Shown here one piece after another: positions 47,001 through 59,330 of a DNA stretch of 64,000 nt. The notes beneath the pieces are model-generated. The model saw only the letters and a program-made list of their open reading frames with translations, ran no database searches and was not told the origin of the DNA. This DNA comes from Warburgia ugandensis (taxonomy: Eukaryota > Streptophyta > Magnoliopsida > Canellales > Canellaceae), in contig CP141136.1 in NCBI GenBank assembly GCA_035236585.1, forward strand, positions 49,989,136 through 50,053,135. Reading direction: 5' to 3'. The translations under genes were made by a program, and so were the position numbers. Position 1 is the first letter of the stretch. The number at the start of each line of letters is the position of its first letter.

Positions 47001-48545
47001 TTAAATAAAAGACAATTAAACTAATTAGATTAGGATCATTATAAGCTTTTACTTATGATCCAACCATTAGATCTTAGATCTTTTCCTTTAAATCAAGGTT
47101 TTAATTACATTTAGAGCTTTACTCCATTAAGATCCAAAGATCATATTCAATTGTTTTTGTCACATTTAATCCATGATCTAACTAGATTTCATCATAATGC
47201 CATTCATACAACCCATCCAAAGGGTCTGCTCATGCTTGATCTCATTGATCAAGTGGTCCCTTAGTATTTTTAGGGTTTTTCTACCATAAAGGGTAGATTC
47301 CTCATTTTATGTTAGATCTATCAAAATAAATCATGGATATTACGTGATTTCAACATTGTATCATCATTGCATTAGATCTCCAAGATCTGATCATCTCAAA
47401 TCTTGAAGATCATGAAAATTAGAAACTTAATTCCTAAAAATAGAAAGTTTCTTAAAGCCTTTTATGAATTTTATGATTTCATAAGAAAATATACATTACA
47501 AGCTTTCCATAGCTTCTTTTTTATCTTAACTTGAAGTTTCAGATGACTCCATAATTGAAGACTGAAGTTCACAGTGTTCTGAGGGTCCAAATTTGATTTG
47601 GGCCCAGCAGAATGAACAGCTTGGATTAGTCGGGCAGAGCGGGTCTGGTCAGAACGGTTCCCGTGCTCCCATCACTAGGACGCATGAGTAATGCACTTCT
47701 TGGGATTGGCGCTGTTGACAACACACACGAAGCGCAATCGGGATCCAGATCTTATTAGAAAGATTGGATAGTCCGTTTTGGACTGTCCAATCAATTCCTC
47801 TTCAATCAAGGGCTCAAACCTTGATAAAATTTCTTCAAAATTCTCTCCTAGGGGTTTTGTACCCTTCTGGATTGCTTAGATAGCTCAGATTTTCCATCTG
47901 AGCCCTCCATCATCCAGAATTGAAGGGTTCTTATCCTCACTTGATTTTTATATTTTTAACCTAAAACTAATTTTAGAAAAATAAAATTATATAAACTAAC
48001 TAAAATTATATCCTCACTTGATTTAATTCTTTTGTATATTAAATTAACATTGGATCCTCCACTACCACCTCCTAATCCACTATCATATGGTAGTGGTTTG
48101 AGCACTCATTACATGTTTTATGGTGGTTGAATTCATTTGTGGGCCCCACGGAGGTGTGAAATGACCATTTTGCCCTTTTATGAAAAAATTCTATTTTATT
48201 CTCCTGAACTCGGAATTGAGAGTACTTAGTGGCGTTGAAATTGTATTTCAGAGTACATTATAAATATTGATGTCTCAAATCTTGGTTATGAGTAAAATTA
48301 CCATTTTATCCTTTTATTCATAAAAATGGAGAAAATTAGGGGTTTTTTATTTTAACTTGGAATTGAACGTACTTAGTGTCATTTCAATTGATTTTTCAAG
48401 CACATTCATAATTTTAATTTTTAATTCATATTTTAATCTTTATAAAATGAGAATTTTCAATTACCTAATATTCCAACTCAGAATTTCTGAAAATTCAAAC
48501 TAAATTGATTTGCTCAATCAATTTACCAAAATTGGGGTTATAACA
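44037..48545 (-). mobile_element. Solo LTR S3 (chromovirus type), 4,509 bp
   Basis: In plus orientation it begins TGTGATGACTCGGG and ends GGGGTTATAACA, i.e. TGTTATAACCCC...GTCATCACA on the minus strand. Flanks GGTTC (44032-44036) and GGTTT (48546-48550) are a 4/5 target duplication. The segments near 44455-44520 and 46170-46560 match the long LTR at 25408-31089 in reverse. A (TA)n tract lies at 44638-44658. No internal region or gene is present. Confidence 0.8.
46170..46560 (-). repeat. ~390-bp shared module (copy 2, in solo LTR S3)
   Basis: Its reverse complement keeps the landmarks of 28880-29270: GATCATAGGAACCTTAT, GAGCTAAGGTCACTCTAGTGAATG, GGTTAAGGGGGTTCTCTAATA, TACATGAGGATTGAAGTAACCACTTT. 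Confidence 0.75.
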
Positions 48546-48719
48546 GGTTTCATATTCGATCCATCGATGGGCAACTCTCATCATGTATCTCTTATTGATT
48601 ATTATACTAGAAAATCAAAGATCTGTTGATCTATAGCTCCCAAACATGGAACTACTACAGATCAGAAAGAGATGTACTAACTAATCTCATAGAATCTTGC
48701 TTAAGATAGTCAATCAATG

Positions 48720-49420
48720 GTTAGATCTTAAGAACTAGCTAGATATGTCATTGTTCTGGAGGTTTGGCCATAGATCTATAGTCAGATCAGAATGAATACT
48801 CGAGTCAAATATGGATCTAAGGGTATGTTTCATGAATATACAATCAGATCGAGATGAAGGGCTAGATCTAATCACATATCAAATGATTTGGTGTAAAATC
48901 TACATGTAAACCTAAAGGGGAACTCATATCATTTTTAGATCTTGGTACAAAGTGTTTAATTAATGGTCGAATCATCTCTTAAAGGTAGATCAATCAATGA
49001 TCTGATGTTTCAATGACTGATCTAAGCTTATATCACTATAAAAGGATCAGATCAAACATAGATCTAGTTTATAGTGATCGATCAAAGGTTAGATCATGAT
49101 GAAAGGGTTAGATCAATCACAGATCAAGGTGTTAGTGACTGATGAATGGCTTGTTCATGTAAGGGTTCATAGATCGATCATAGATCTGACTTTCAAAGGC
49201 AGATCAATGGTCAGATCATGATGGATGGTTAAAATAAGTTGAGATCTTCCATTTGGAGGCAGATTGATAGTTGGATCATGGTAGGATCTACAAAATTAGT
49301 CACATATCCATTATTCAAAGATAAATCAATGACTAGATCTTGATGGATGACTAGATAGGTCACAGATCTAATGATCTAGTCCGATGAAGTGTCTGGTCAT
49401 GATTGAAGGCTGGATCTTCT
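48720..49420 (+). repeat. Decayed ~60-bp minisatellite, about 11 units
   Basis: Successive 60-base stretches align with one another. The clearest are 49081, 49141, 49201, 49261 and 49321, with a shared pattern AGATCAATGGTCAGATCATG, ATGGATGGTTAGAT, CACAGATCT, CAAAGGC. GATC is very frequent as a result. Units have diverged heavily, more so to the left. It lies just outside solo LTR S3, probably inside another decayed LTR. Confidence 0.65.
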
Positions 49421-50242
49421 CCAATTAGCAAACAAATAGATGAGCCTTATTCCTTGTGTTGCAAGGATCAGGACGGTTATCTTGGATCTGTGAAATTTGT
49501 TCTTGATTGGGTAGAAAAGGGGTTAGAGCTTAAAGAGAGTAATGGGGTCCACTTTGTCAACTCAGCTCACAAAGGCGAGTCGAGAGCAAGTGACATGGGT
49601 GAGTCGGCCTACCCCAACTCACTAGAGGAAAGGGAAATGGGGGGAGTAGGAGATCAGATGTGCTAGTGCCATTTGCTGGTTAGGCACGGATGGTGTGAGA
49701 GGGGATGGGGAGCTAGATGAGTCTTTTAGTGTTAACCATGTTGGGCGTCACTAGTGAGCAAGGAGGAGGAGAGGGAGAAGAGGAACAGTGTGGAACTAGT
49801 GCGCTTGTTGGGCCGCTGCCCAGTGCTGGAGGCAGAAGGGGGAAAATAGACTAAGAGAGAAGGGAGTAGGGATTGGTTGTAGCTTTCTATTCAGGCTACA
49901 GCTGTTCAAGAAGAGGAACAGGGGAAATTGTGCAGGTTCGCACAATCGGCCTGTGTGCACCGGTGTGTCAAGCAGGCCATGCTGGAGGGAAACCCAACTT
50001 GGGGTTTTTTTGGTCGAAGGGGAAATAGGGAAAAGGAAGTAGTACTGGCACGGTCGATCTGCTATACCATCCTCGGTGGGTCGAGGTAGGGAAGAAGGGC
50101 AAGAGGAGAGTGGGTATCCAAGCACGCAGGTGGTGGGCAGCTCTGGTTTGATCACCACCTGGGGTTGCCTAGAACTGAATCCGAGAGCAACAGGGGTTTT
50201 CTCACGTAGGACGCATTCACATCACCAGTGACGTGCTCCAGC

Positions 50243-50245
<3 letters not shown>
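49421..50245. other. Unassigned GC-richer DNA without a recognisable gene
   Basis: Frames of 87 codons (49403-49666, plus) and 120 codons (49796-50158, minus) exist but show no domain, signal peptide or repeat that I recognise. The base composition resembles the GC-rich central part of solo LTR S1, so an LTR origin is plausible. Confidence 0.35.

Positions 50246-50309
<64 letters not shown>
50246..50309 (+). repeat. (GA)n microsatellite, 32 repeats
   Basis: Perfect dinucleotide tract of 64 bp. Confidence 0.97.
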
Positions 50310-50312
<3 letters not shown>

Positions 50313-52227
50313 CAGGCCAATTGTGATGAAGGGAAGCTCTACCAGGTAGGAGAGAAGGGAAAGCTGGTGCTGGAGAGCTGGGTAGAATTGTAATACATAT
50401 AATCGCACTGTTATAATAAAAATATCCATATGTTCACAAAAATTGGGTAAATTTTTATTCATTATTTTATTTTAGTTAATATATGTCTTAAGGTGAAGTG
50501 AAAGAATAGATTGAGCACGTTGAGAAATTAAGTTAGCAAAGTTGATTTTTAGGTTAATTGAGAAATTTGAAACCAAATTTCATAGGTAAAAGAGTATCTT
50601 AAAAAAAAATCATTAATTAACAGTAAGTTGAGTTCCAAAGAAAAATATAATTTAAAAATATAAATTAAAGTTAAATTTGGGAATTAGATAGGTTGCTAAT
50701 AATCTAAGCCCCACTCAAATCAGGTGAAAAAACTCCAATAAATTAACTAGAAACTTTAGTATTGACTAGGGTATAATTGTTAACAATTACCTCAGCCAAG
50801 GTATAATTGAAAAATGTTAGGCAAAAGGGAGATTTTTATTGAGAACCAAATTGATGGCTGATGGGAGAAATCCAACCAGCCACATGGGAAAGTTTCCTAA
50901 TGGCCGCAGTTGGCCCCACCATGCCACCTACCCATTTCACCATATGCAAAATAGCCAAATATAAAATACTTTTTTGAAACTTAGGCTGGGATTTCTAGCC
51001 ATACAAAGAAGAATGAGAGGAAGTTGCGGTGGAAGGGAGAACAAAACAAAGAGGAGTGAGGAAGGAGGTGAGGTGTAGTAAGGCAATGGAAGTGAAGATC
51101 CTGAGGGTGCCATGGGAGTATGTATAAGTGAGGGCTGAGAAGGAAACACCTGAAGCTTGGTGTTTGAAGCTAAGGGAGGAAATTGTGCAAGAAAGATCAC
51201 CATTTTTCCTGCAACTCTTTAAGGTAAAGGAGGAGAGGAGCTCAGGCAGAGAGGGACTCATTACCAGGTAGGAATTTTGTAGGGAGATTTACTAATGCGC
51301 GCTTGGATTAGCCAAACATCTCAAGAGAATTTCGATTCAAATTGAAAGGAGTTGATTTTCATATAACTTGAACCAGTACCATTAGTGTTCTGGAAAATTT
51401 CACTCTAACTATTGAAATTTTTGTTTAATTGCTTAAACTCTTGTTGTATGATAATTTTACATGATCTTTGGCTTACATTTCATGGCTAGGAGCTCATCCT
51501 TTTATCATTTTAAATCCATGCTTATACTAGTTTTATACATACACTACTTTAGTTATTGCATGCATGTTTAAACAGGGAATGAATCTCCTTAAAAATCACT
51601 CCCTTTGTCTTGATAAAAAGGAAATCTATGTTATGGGTCTTGATCTATGATGATTGAACTTTGAATTATTGCACAAAAAGCATAATTCATTAACTGTTAG
51701 AGGAGATCAAATCTAAGTACAAATTAAAACAGAGACTACTCCAACCCAGTTTTTCTTGCACACAGATAGGCAAGGGACGCACAATCCCAGCTATATTTAC
51801 CTTCATTTGGCTCAAAATCAGAAAATGTAACACATGGGTTTTGAAGAGTACATAACTTTTTATTGTAATCTAAATTACCCCTAGAATTGTAGCTTGAATC
51901 ATTGGATTGAGGCGCTGTAGTAGGGAGAATTAGCACTGTTTCCTGCATGGTGCGTGCAGAAAATGACACCTAATTCTGCCACCTACTATTCACCTTGGCT
52001 TGTATAACATTTTTAACCTTATTCTAATTAGTAATAGTAAGCTAAAGATTTAGAAGCCTTAGAATAACTTCACCTTAGGCATTGCTTCTATATGTTGAAT
52101 CAATAGACCAACTTGCACCTTTTTCCTACTTGGTTTATGCAGAAAAAGTTAAATGGTGCCTTAACAAACTGATTTAACTTTTAGGTGTTTAAAGTAAGCA
52201 AATAGTTTGGGGAGATAACCATGCAAA
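50310..52227. other. Unassigned DNA
   Basis: Several overlapping short frames on the minus strand (50937-51261, 51736-51969) without known domains. Nothing links this stretch to the Athila LTR that starts at 52228, so 52228 is a rearrangement or insertion boundary. Confidence 0.35.
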
Positions 52228-55200
52228 CCACTTATGGACAACATACATGGTTTCAACATGATTGGAGAATTGTTTTCCATTCTTGATTAAAGGAGTAACG
52301 AGACTCATGAACTATGGATGGAAAGAAAGTTAACACAATCATTCAAACTTCAGCCATTCAAACCTTTTAAAACCACGCATTCAACCTTTGGATTGGACGA
52401 ATGATTCTGATAGTTTTTTTTTTTTTTTGGGGGGGGGGGGGTGTTGGTTTGGTTAAAAATAATAATCTTATATTACACATCCAACCATAGAATCAACACG
52501 TAAATAACTCACTTGTGCTAAGATTCATCAATGATAGGAGTCTTGAATTACCAAAAAATATTGATTAAGGAACAACAATCAATGATGGTGTGTACTAAAT
52601 TTACGTAGTGTGCACTACGAATTACAACATCCAAATTCAAAATAACTCTCACTTAGTCTTTCTTACTCCAGCCAACATGATGAACTAAAGGGAAAATCCA
52701 ATAGAATAACAAAGGCAACTCTTAAGGAACACTAAGGAAACAACTAGAAATCAATGAAATTGAAGGTTAAGCAGCAAAGTAAAGGACAAGGGAAGGATGC
52801 CTACCTTTATTGAAGAAGTGTGCATGAAACATAAAAGACAAGAATCCCCAAAACATAGAAGGATAAACCCCCAACAAAAAGTGCATTTTGCTACTATCAA
52901 GATAGGTTCCAAAGATATTAACACAATACAATTTCAAGGAGGAAGGAGCTGCCAATTTTTTAGGCATCTCCCTTCTTCCTTTCTGTCCCTTATCTACATG
53001 GTATCCCCCCTTTTTATATACTCTAGCTGGCTTCTAAATGGGGTCTGTCCCCAAAGAAGAAAAACATTAATCATTTTAAAGAGGAAGGAAGCACCACTTA
53101 TTTAGGCATCTCCACTTCGCACCATATATGTTCGATAAAAGGTGGAGATAAAAGGAGATTTAAAGTCGTTAGGAAAGAAAGTGATGTGGCATGAAGTGAT
53201 TGGATGGCTTAGAGAATGGAATGGGAAGGGAGTTCCTACCTTTTAGGATCTAGGCGTGGAACTCCTTTCCTAGGAAATTTTAATGTGGAAAACAAAAATT
53301 AGTAATGGGAAAGCCATTTGAACATGTTGGGGAGTAAAGAGGAAAGAGATCAAAGAATAAAATGTAAGAGGAGATGTGGCAACTTGGGGTTGGTCCACCC
53401 AATGAGGGGGAGACATTATTCTTCTAAAAACGTCTCTCGCTTATGGTTTTCTAGTGGAATTAATATTGGGAGAGAGAGCTTAGTGAAAATAATGGCAGCA
53501 CTTGGATTAGAATTGGATGGTGGAGATGATGCGATGGAAAAAGAAAGGAGGGATAAGGTGGAAAAAGGTGATTGACTAGTTAAGGATGATGTTAGGATTG
53601 GTTGGATGGTAGGAATGAAATGTGAAAGAGTTTTACAAAGTTAGGATTCTTTGGTGGAAAGTGAAATTCGTAGTATTATTTGGTGATGAGGTGGAAAGTG
53701 ATAAAAAGGTGAATATTTTTTTGATAAAAACTCAAGAAATAGAAGGCTCTTATCCCATTGGTCCACATCCCACCTTATTCTAATAAAATTTTCCTCAATT
53801 ATCTTCAAAATAGCTCATAGACAATCCTCTTGAATATCCTCCAATCCTAACCTTTCATTTAACTTAGCTTGATGGTTTAGATTGCTAACTTTGAAGGCTC
53901 CATTGGCTAAGCTTCATGGTTGGCTTAGGAAGCTTTCTTGGTTTGACTTCTTGGCTCCATCCCTTGGTTTGAGTGGCTTGAATGGTTTGGCTTGTATTCC
54001 TTAGCTTGCCACCTTCTTTCATGGATTATATGGCCAAGGTGGCTTAAAGTGGCTTCCATGCAAAGCTAGTGTGAAAGCATGGCTTACTTCATTGACCTAC
54101 TTTGGCCATCTTTAGCTCCTTTAATCACATCCATTACTAGTCTACAAGATGATCTTGGCCTTGAAGTGATGAATTTGAGGCTTTGACTTGATCTTTTAAT
54201 CTTGGCCTTTAATTTTTCTTCCTATAAAAGTGAAAAATCCTAATTAAATCCTAGAAAAATATTGTTAATCACATACCTACCTTGGACTAGCTTTTGGACC
54301 TATAAAATAACAAACTTTTAATTCATTGGGTCAAAAATGCACGTGTGACAAAATTTGGCCTAAAAATCCTAATTTAATTCTATAAGTTATGACATATGGA
54401 TAACTAATTGAGTGGATTTTTTTCAAAATTAAACACTTATCATAGCCCCAAGCCACATTTTGCTAGACCCCAACAAAACATGTGAAAAATTATTTTTCAA
54501 AAACTGATACAAGGGGTCACTTTCGTAGGTACTCACAATTGCATTTATCACATGCAACAAGCCCCTAAACCCCTAGGTTACCTCCAGTAGACGAGTTAGG
54601 CCTCGTGAGTGTTTGCAATGAATATACTTATAAAATTCTCTATTATATCTTAGAGAGTCCTCATTCATTAGCATCCTACTAGATTTTCACAAATTAATAG
54701 AGAGGATTAATAAGTTTACCAATCATGCACATATTAAAGACATTTCATTCCAGTTGTTTCTTAGAGTGCATATGTGTGTATGGCAACATAAGTCCTAACT
54801 TCTATCTGGATATGCTTAAATTTCATTAGAAATATGTGTTGACCTCAAATCCTCTTAGGTGTACTCTCAGAAATGAAGCTCTTAGATAATGGTTTAAACA
54901 TATTTCTCTCATTATGTGGTCGAATCCAACAAAGGTAATGGTTCACATAAATCTTTTAAATGTTAATGAGACAAAGGAAAGTGATCCCTAAGAGTGGATG
55001 CTATTACAAAGATTATTAGAGGTAGTTTACCTTAATCCCTTCTTTTTATCTCCTCTTTAAGGCTATGTTCCACCTAAGATCACATGTCTTTAGATAGGAT
55101 GAAATGTAAGCTTGGTAGGGTTCAGAAAAGAAGCGTATAAGGATTTTAAGAGTTCAAAATTGAGTAGAGGTCTCCAATGAATATTTGTTAGCACAACTTT

Positions 55201-55896
55201 TCTTTTGGTTGTACTTGAAGTGAATATTTCTTTATATTTTTGTCTTTCCCTTTCAATTTTTCTCCTCTTTTTCTATTTCTAATACTTCTTTCTTTCACTT
55301 TTCTTTGCTCTTGTTTTTCTTTTGACTTCTTTGAAAGAAAGAATTTTGATGTTTCTAACTTCCTTGACTTTTTGAACTACTAACTCTACTCATTTTGAAA
55401 ATGGATAAGGTTATTTATTTTATTAGTTTTTCTAGGTTAAGGTAAGTGAGGTTAAGAAAGAAAGACTTTAATAATAGGCTCAAAGGGCTAACTAGTGGTA
55501 GATATATTGGGTAGGCTTTATGTCTTTGGGTTGAACAAGGATAGGCTATATCATTTCCTAAGTTTCTTAAAGCCTATTGGATTCAATAAATTTTTTGAAA
55601 ATAAAGCTATTACTTCTATTTATTATTGATAATTAACCAAACAAGGATAACAGGATCACACTAAGTCATGTACATTGAAAAAAACTTTGGAATTACTTAT
55701 AATATTCTAAAGGAAGATAGTCTCTAAACTCACTCGCTTATAGGTTTGCACTGATTTTCCTCAAGGTCTTTAAGTCATACCTCTCTATTAGGCTTGACTA
55801 TGTGCTATGTGTAAATGGTTTCCATGAATTAACTTTCATAAAATGCTTCAACATATGAATAGTTTGCAAAAGTTGTCATATAAACTTCCATTAATA
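52228..55896 (-). mobile_element. Athila-like 3' LTR of the right-hand element, both ends truncated
   Basis: Its reverse complement follows LTRs A1 and A2: the GAAGCATTTTATGAA region (55835-55860), the K/R-rich AT block (55200-55400), the first-nucleotide region of 54470-54700, the AAGCCA-rich part (53880-54130) and GTGGACCAATGGGATAAG (53740-53765). The left end 52228-52325 is nearly identical to 62898-62995 in the partner LTR. The terminal ~550 bp and the first ~150 bp, including the polypurine tract, are missing. A T15-G13 tract lies at 52414-52441. Confidence 0.7.
52414..52441 (+). repeat. T15-G13 homopolymer tract
   Basis: Fifteen T followed by thirteen G, inside the Athila LTR. Confidence 0.95.
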
Positions 55897-56880
55897 GGTG
55901 AAAATAGATGCAATGTAAAGTTATACAATAAGATCTTTTGTCTAGGTGTGAAGGATTTCCTTAAGATTTGGTGACCATGAGCAACCTTCGTCTGGTCTTT
56001 GTATAATAGTGCAGAGTCATATGCATCTTTCCTCAATTCTTCCAACTCATTGAGTTAGAGTTTTCGGTGGGTCCCAGTAGAATCTAAGTCAAAGTTGAGT
56101 CTTTTGATAGCCCAATATACCTTGTGTTCCAACTTTATTAGTAAGTGGTAGGCCTTTCCATAGACTAGGAGGTAGGGTGACATTACTACAAGAGTTTTCT
56201 ATGCTGTATGATAAGCCCATAGATTGTCATTGAGTCTCATAGACCAGTCTTTCCTACTTGGATTGACAATCTTTTCTAGAATCCACTTTATCTTCCTATT
56301 GGATACCTTTACTTGTCCATTGGTTTGAGGATAGTATGGGTAGCTATTTTATGGTTGACACCATACTTTTTTAAAAAACAAATTTCAAACACTTTATTAT
56401 AAAAGTGTTTTCCCCCATCACTTATTATGGCTCTAGGAGTACTAAACCATGCAAAATATTTTCTTTTAAAACCATTACTACAACTTTGTGGTCATTGGTT
56501 TGCATGGTATAGCCTCAACCCACTTGGACACGTAGTCCACTCCCACTAGGATGTAAAGATTTTCAAAAGAATTAGGAAAGGGTCTCATGAAATATATGCC
56601 CTAAACATTGAATGGTTCTACTACAAGGATTGGGTTTAAGAGCATCATGTATCTGCTTCCTAGAATACTTAATCTTTGACACCTCACACATGCTGTGTAG
56701 TAAGCATGTGAATCCTTAAATATGGTAGGCCAATAAAAACCAAATAGTAAAATTTTTGTTGCTATCTTTCTCAAACTAAAATGGTCCCACATGCATGATC
56801 ATGACAAAAGGAGATAATTTTATTACACTCATTATTAACAATGCATCTCTTAATCACCTAAATGGGACAGTACTTGAATA
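55897..56880 (-). pseudogene. Athila-like integrase
   Basis: From N to C on the minus strand: 'HFSLRKIATKIL', 'FYWPTIFKDSHAYYTACVRCQRL' (zinc-binding region, 56601-56792), '[18 protein letters not shown]' (core with the first catalytic Asp), '[32 protein letters not shown]', 'LLVYGKAYHLLIKLEHKVYWAIKRLNFD', and the open stretch 55848-56045 with 'ELRKDAYDSALLYKDQTK' and 'FTPRQKILLYNFTLHLF'. The C-terminal end fuses directly to LTR sequence, so a deletion removed the pol end. Stops are present throughout. Confidence 0.85.
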
Positions 56881-56999
56881 AGTACAAGTCGTCCCAAGTG
56901 AAATATCTAACCTCAAGAAATAATCTCTTTTTATCTTGTTTGGTCCAATAATTAGGCATTTTTCTTATAACAAGATAATTAACAATATTACCATACCAA

Positions 57000-57500
57000 G
57001 TCAATTGGAAAATATGCTACAACTTCATCTGGGAAGGATTTAGTTATAGACTTGTGATCGCTAGTATGCTCCATCACTAGTCTAGATAAGTGATCTGCTA
57101 CAACATTTTCAGTACTTTTCTTGTTCTGAATTTCTAAGTCAAACTCCTATAGCAATAGTATCAAATGGATCAACCTAGATTTTGCATCTTTTTTGGAAAG
57201 GAGGCACTTTAAAGTCACGAGATTTGAGTATGCTATAATTTTAGACCCTAACAGGTAAGATGTAAATTTATCTAGAGCAAATACTATAGCTAGCAACTCT
57301 TTCTTAGTGGCTGAGTAATTGAGTTGCAAATCATTTAGTATTTTACTAGTGTAATACATTACATGAGGAAGTTTCTCAATGCGCTATCCCAAAATAGCTC
57401 CAATGGCATAATTAGAGGCATCACACATTATCTCGAAAGGTGCATTCTAGTCTTATGGTTAGATAATGGGTGTAGAAGTCAACTCAGCCTTGAGTAATTC
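57000..57500 (-). pseudogene. Athila-like RNase H
   Basis: The minus strand reads 'FEIMCDASNYAIGAILG', then 57147-57359 '[22 protein letters not shown]', 'SYLLGSKIIAYSNLVTLKCLLSKKDAKSRLIH', then 'ENVVADHLSRLVMEHTS'. The D of CDAS and the E of KELLA are kept; the third acidic position (AYSDH in related copies) is Asn. This is the single-copy relative of the domain amplified at 9435-15821, and it shows which changes the array carries. Confidence 0.85.
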
Positions 57501-58390
57501 AAATGCTTTCTTACAGTCCTCATCAAAGTAAAAAATGGCCTCCTTTTTAAGTAAATTATGAAGGGGCTTGGCAATTTTGCTAAAATCCTTGGTTCAGCAT
57601 ATGTAAAAGCTAGCATGACCTAAAAAGGAGTGAATTTCTTTCACTGTCCTTGGTGGAGGAAGGTTGGCTATTAAATTCACTTTTGCCTTATCAACTTCTA
57701 TCCCATTGGGTGATATTATGTGGCCTAAAACTATCCCACTCTATACCATAAAATGACACTTTTTCCAGTTTAAAATAAGAATTTTCTCCTGACACCTTGC
57801 TAGAACTAACTTTAAGTGGTGGAAGGCACTCATCAAATGATGATCCAAATACTAAGAAGTCATCCATAAACACCTCAAGAAACCTTTCAAGTGTATTAGA
57901 GAAAATGCCTAAGATACACCTTTAAAATGTAGTTGGAGCATTACAAGCCCAAAGGGCATACGTTGGTAGGCGAAGGTTTTGAAATGGCAAGTGAAGATGG
58001 TCTTCTCCTAATCCTCTTGTGCTATAGGAATCTAGTTGTAAAAGGAATATCCATCTGGAAAATAGTAATAACTATGTCTGGCCATGCTCTCTAGTATTTG
58101 GTCAATGAAGGGTAGAGGAAAATGATTTTTCCTTGTGACTGCATGCCATTTTTGGTGGTAAACTCTACACCCGGTGGTCATTTGGATAGGTACTAATTCA
58201 TTATCCTCATTGTTGACTACCGTGACCTTGAATTTCTTAGGTACAACCTAAATTGGGTTGACCCAAGTATTGTCAAAGATAGGATATATAACACCAACAT
58301 CTAAGAGCTTTAGGACTTCATCTTTGACCATGTCCTTCATGTGGGGGTTTAGTTGTCTTTGGGTTTTCCTAAAAGGTTTTGCATTTTCTT
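57501..58390 (-). pseudogene. Athila-like reverse transcriptase
   Basis: The minus strand reads 'VLKLLDVGVIYPIFDNTWVNPI', 'VVPKKFKVTVVNNEDNELVPIQ', 'TTGCRVY', 'ATRKNHFPLPFIDQILESMARHSYYYFPDGYSFYN', 'TFAYQRMPFGL', then in the frame 57691-57873 'MFMDDFLVFGSSFDECL', which keeps the catalytic FMDD (YxDD) box, and finally 'GHIISPNGIEVDKAKV'. Frameshifts and stops separate the blocks. The order PR-RT-RNase H-integrase is that of Ty3/gypsy. Confidence 0.9.
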
Positions 58391-58960
58391 CTAGGTGTAT
58401 CCTTGCATGCATACGATTAGACTAATCCCTTTTATGTCTGCTATCATCCACCCTAAAGAAGTTTTATGTTCCTTAAGAACATCTAAAAGCTTACCCTCCT
58501 GTTCATTATCTAAATCTGATGCTATTATCACAGGTAAGGTTTCATCTGGGATTGAGTATAAATATTTCAAGTTGTCAGGCAAAGATTTTAGGTACAGAGA
58601 TGGTGGTTGCTTAATTGAAGTTGTGGGAATAGATTCAGAAGGTGGAAGTGGTTCCACATAAGGACCCCACTTTGAAGTATCCATGATTGGAGCAGCCTCC
58701 AGAAGGTTGTTTACCTCCTTAATAGACTTGTCTATATCAAATTCTCCAATAAAGTTCATAAGACAAGCCTCTAGTGGGTCAAAGATGGATAATGATGGAT
58801 GAATGTCATTAATTAGACTCTCGATCAAATTTACATAATAAGAATCATCAAGTTTTAAATGTTGTTGATTAGTATTAAAGGCATTTACCTTTACTTTCAT
58901 GTTACTAAATGCCAATTTCATTACACCATTCCTACAAATAATAATGGCATTGGATGTCAC
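58391..58960 (-). pseudogene. Athila-like PR-RT linker, 189 codons open
   Basis: The open frame follows protease ('MTSNAIIICRNGVMKLAF', the protease tail) and runs through the acidic linker ('IFDPLEACLMNF', 'VNNLLEAAPIMDTSKWGP', 'PSLYLKSLPDNLKYLYS', 'LPVIIASDLDNEQEGKLLDVLKEHKTSLGWMIADIKGIS'). The last block is the conserved start of the RT region in Athila pol, so this is the best-preserved part of the element's pol. Confidence 0.85.
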
Positions 58961-59330
58961 CAGGAATGGATGTCCAATTATGATCGGAATCTAATTGCTA
59001 GGATTAGATACAAGTTGGGTGTCCAATACATTGAAATCAACTAGGTAATAGAACTAGTCCACCTGTATCAAGACATCTTCAACCAAACCAGGTAGTATTT
59101 TGACATATCTATCCACTATTTGCAGCATGATAGTGGTTTGTTTTAATTCATTGAGTCTTACTTGATCATAAAAAGAGTATGGCAACAAGTTAACAATTTC
59201 CCCTAGGTTAAGTAATGACCTATCTATGATATGATCTCCAATAACGCAAGAAATGGTAGTATACCCTAGGTCTCTAAATCTCGGTGGGGTCTTGTGTTGA
59301 ATCAATGAGCTTACCTACTCAGTGAGGAAA
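58961..59330 (-). pseudogene. Athila-like aspartic protease
   Basis: The open frame 59054-59305 reads 'MIQHKTPPRFRDLGYTTISCVIGDHIIDRSLLNLGEIVNLLPYSFYD', then 'VEDVLIQVD'. At the active site DLGAS has become 'NLGEI', so the catalytic aspartate is lost. The C-terminal 'FNVLDTQL' and 'IIGHPFLVTSNAII' follow after stops. Confidence 0.85.

Noticed and set aside
49403-50158. Possible host gene in the GC-richer stretch
   Set aside because: No domain, no splice-consistent exon chain and no matching pattern on either strand; the composition resembles LTR interiors.
50937-51261. Two overlapping 88-codon minus-strand ORFs
   Set aside because: Different frames of the same low-complexity Ser/Leu/Pro-rich stretch, without a known family.
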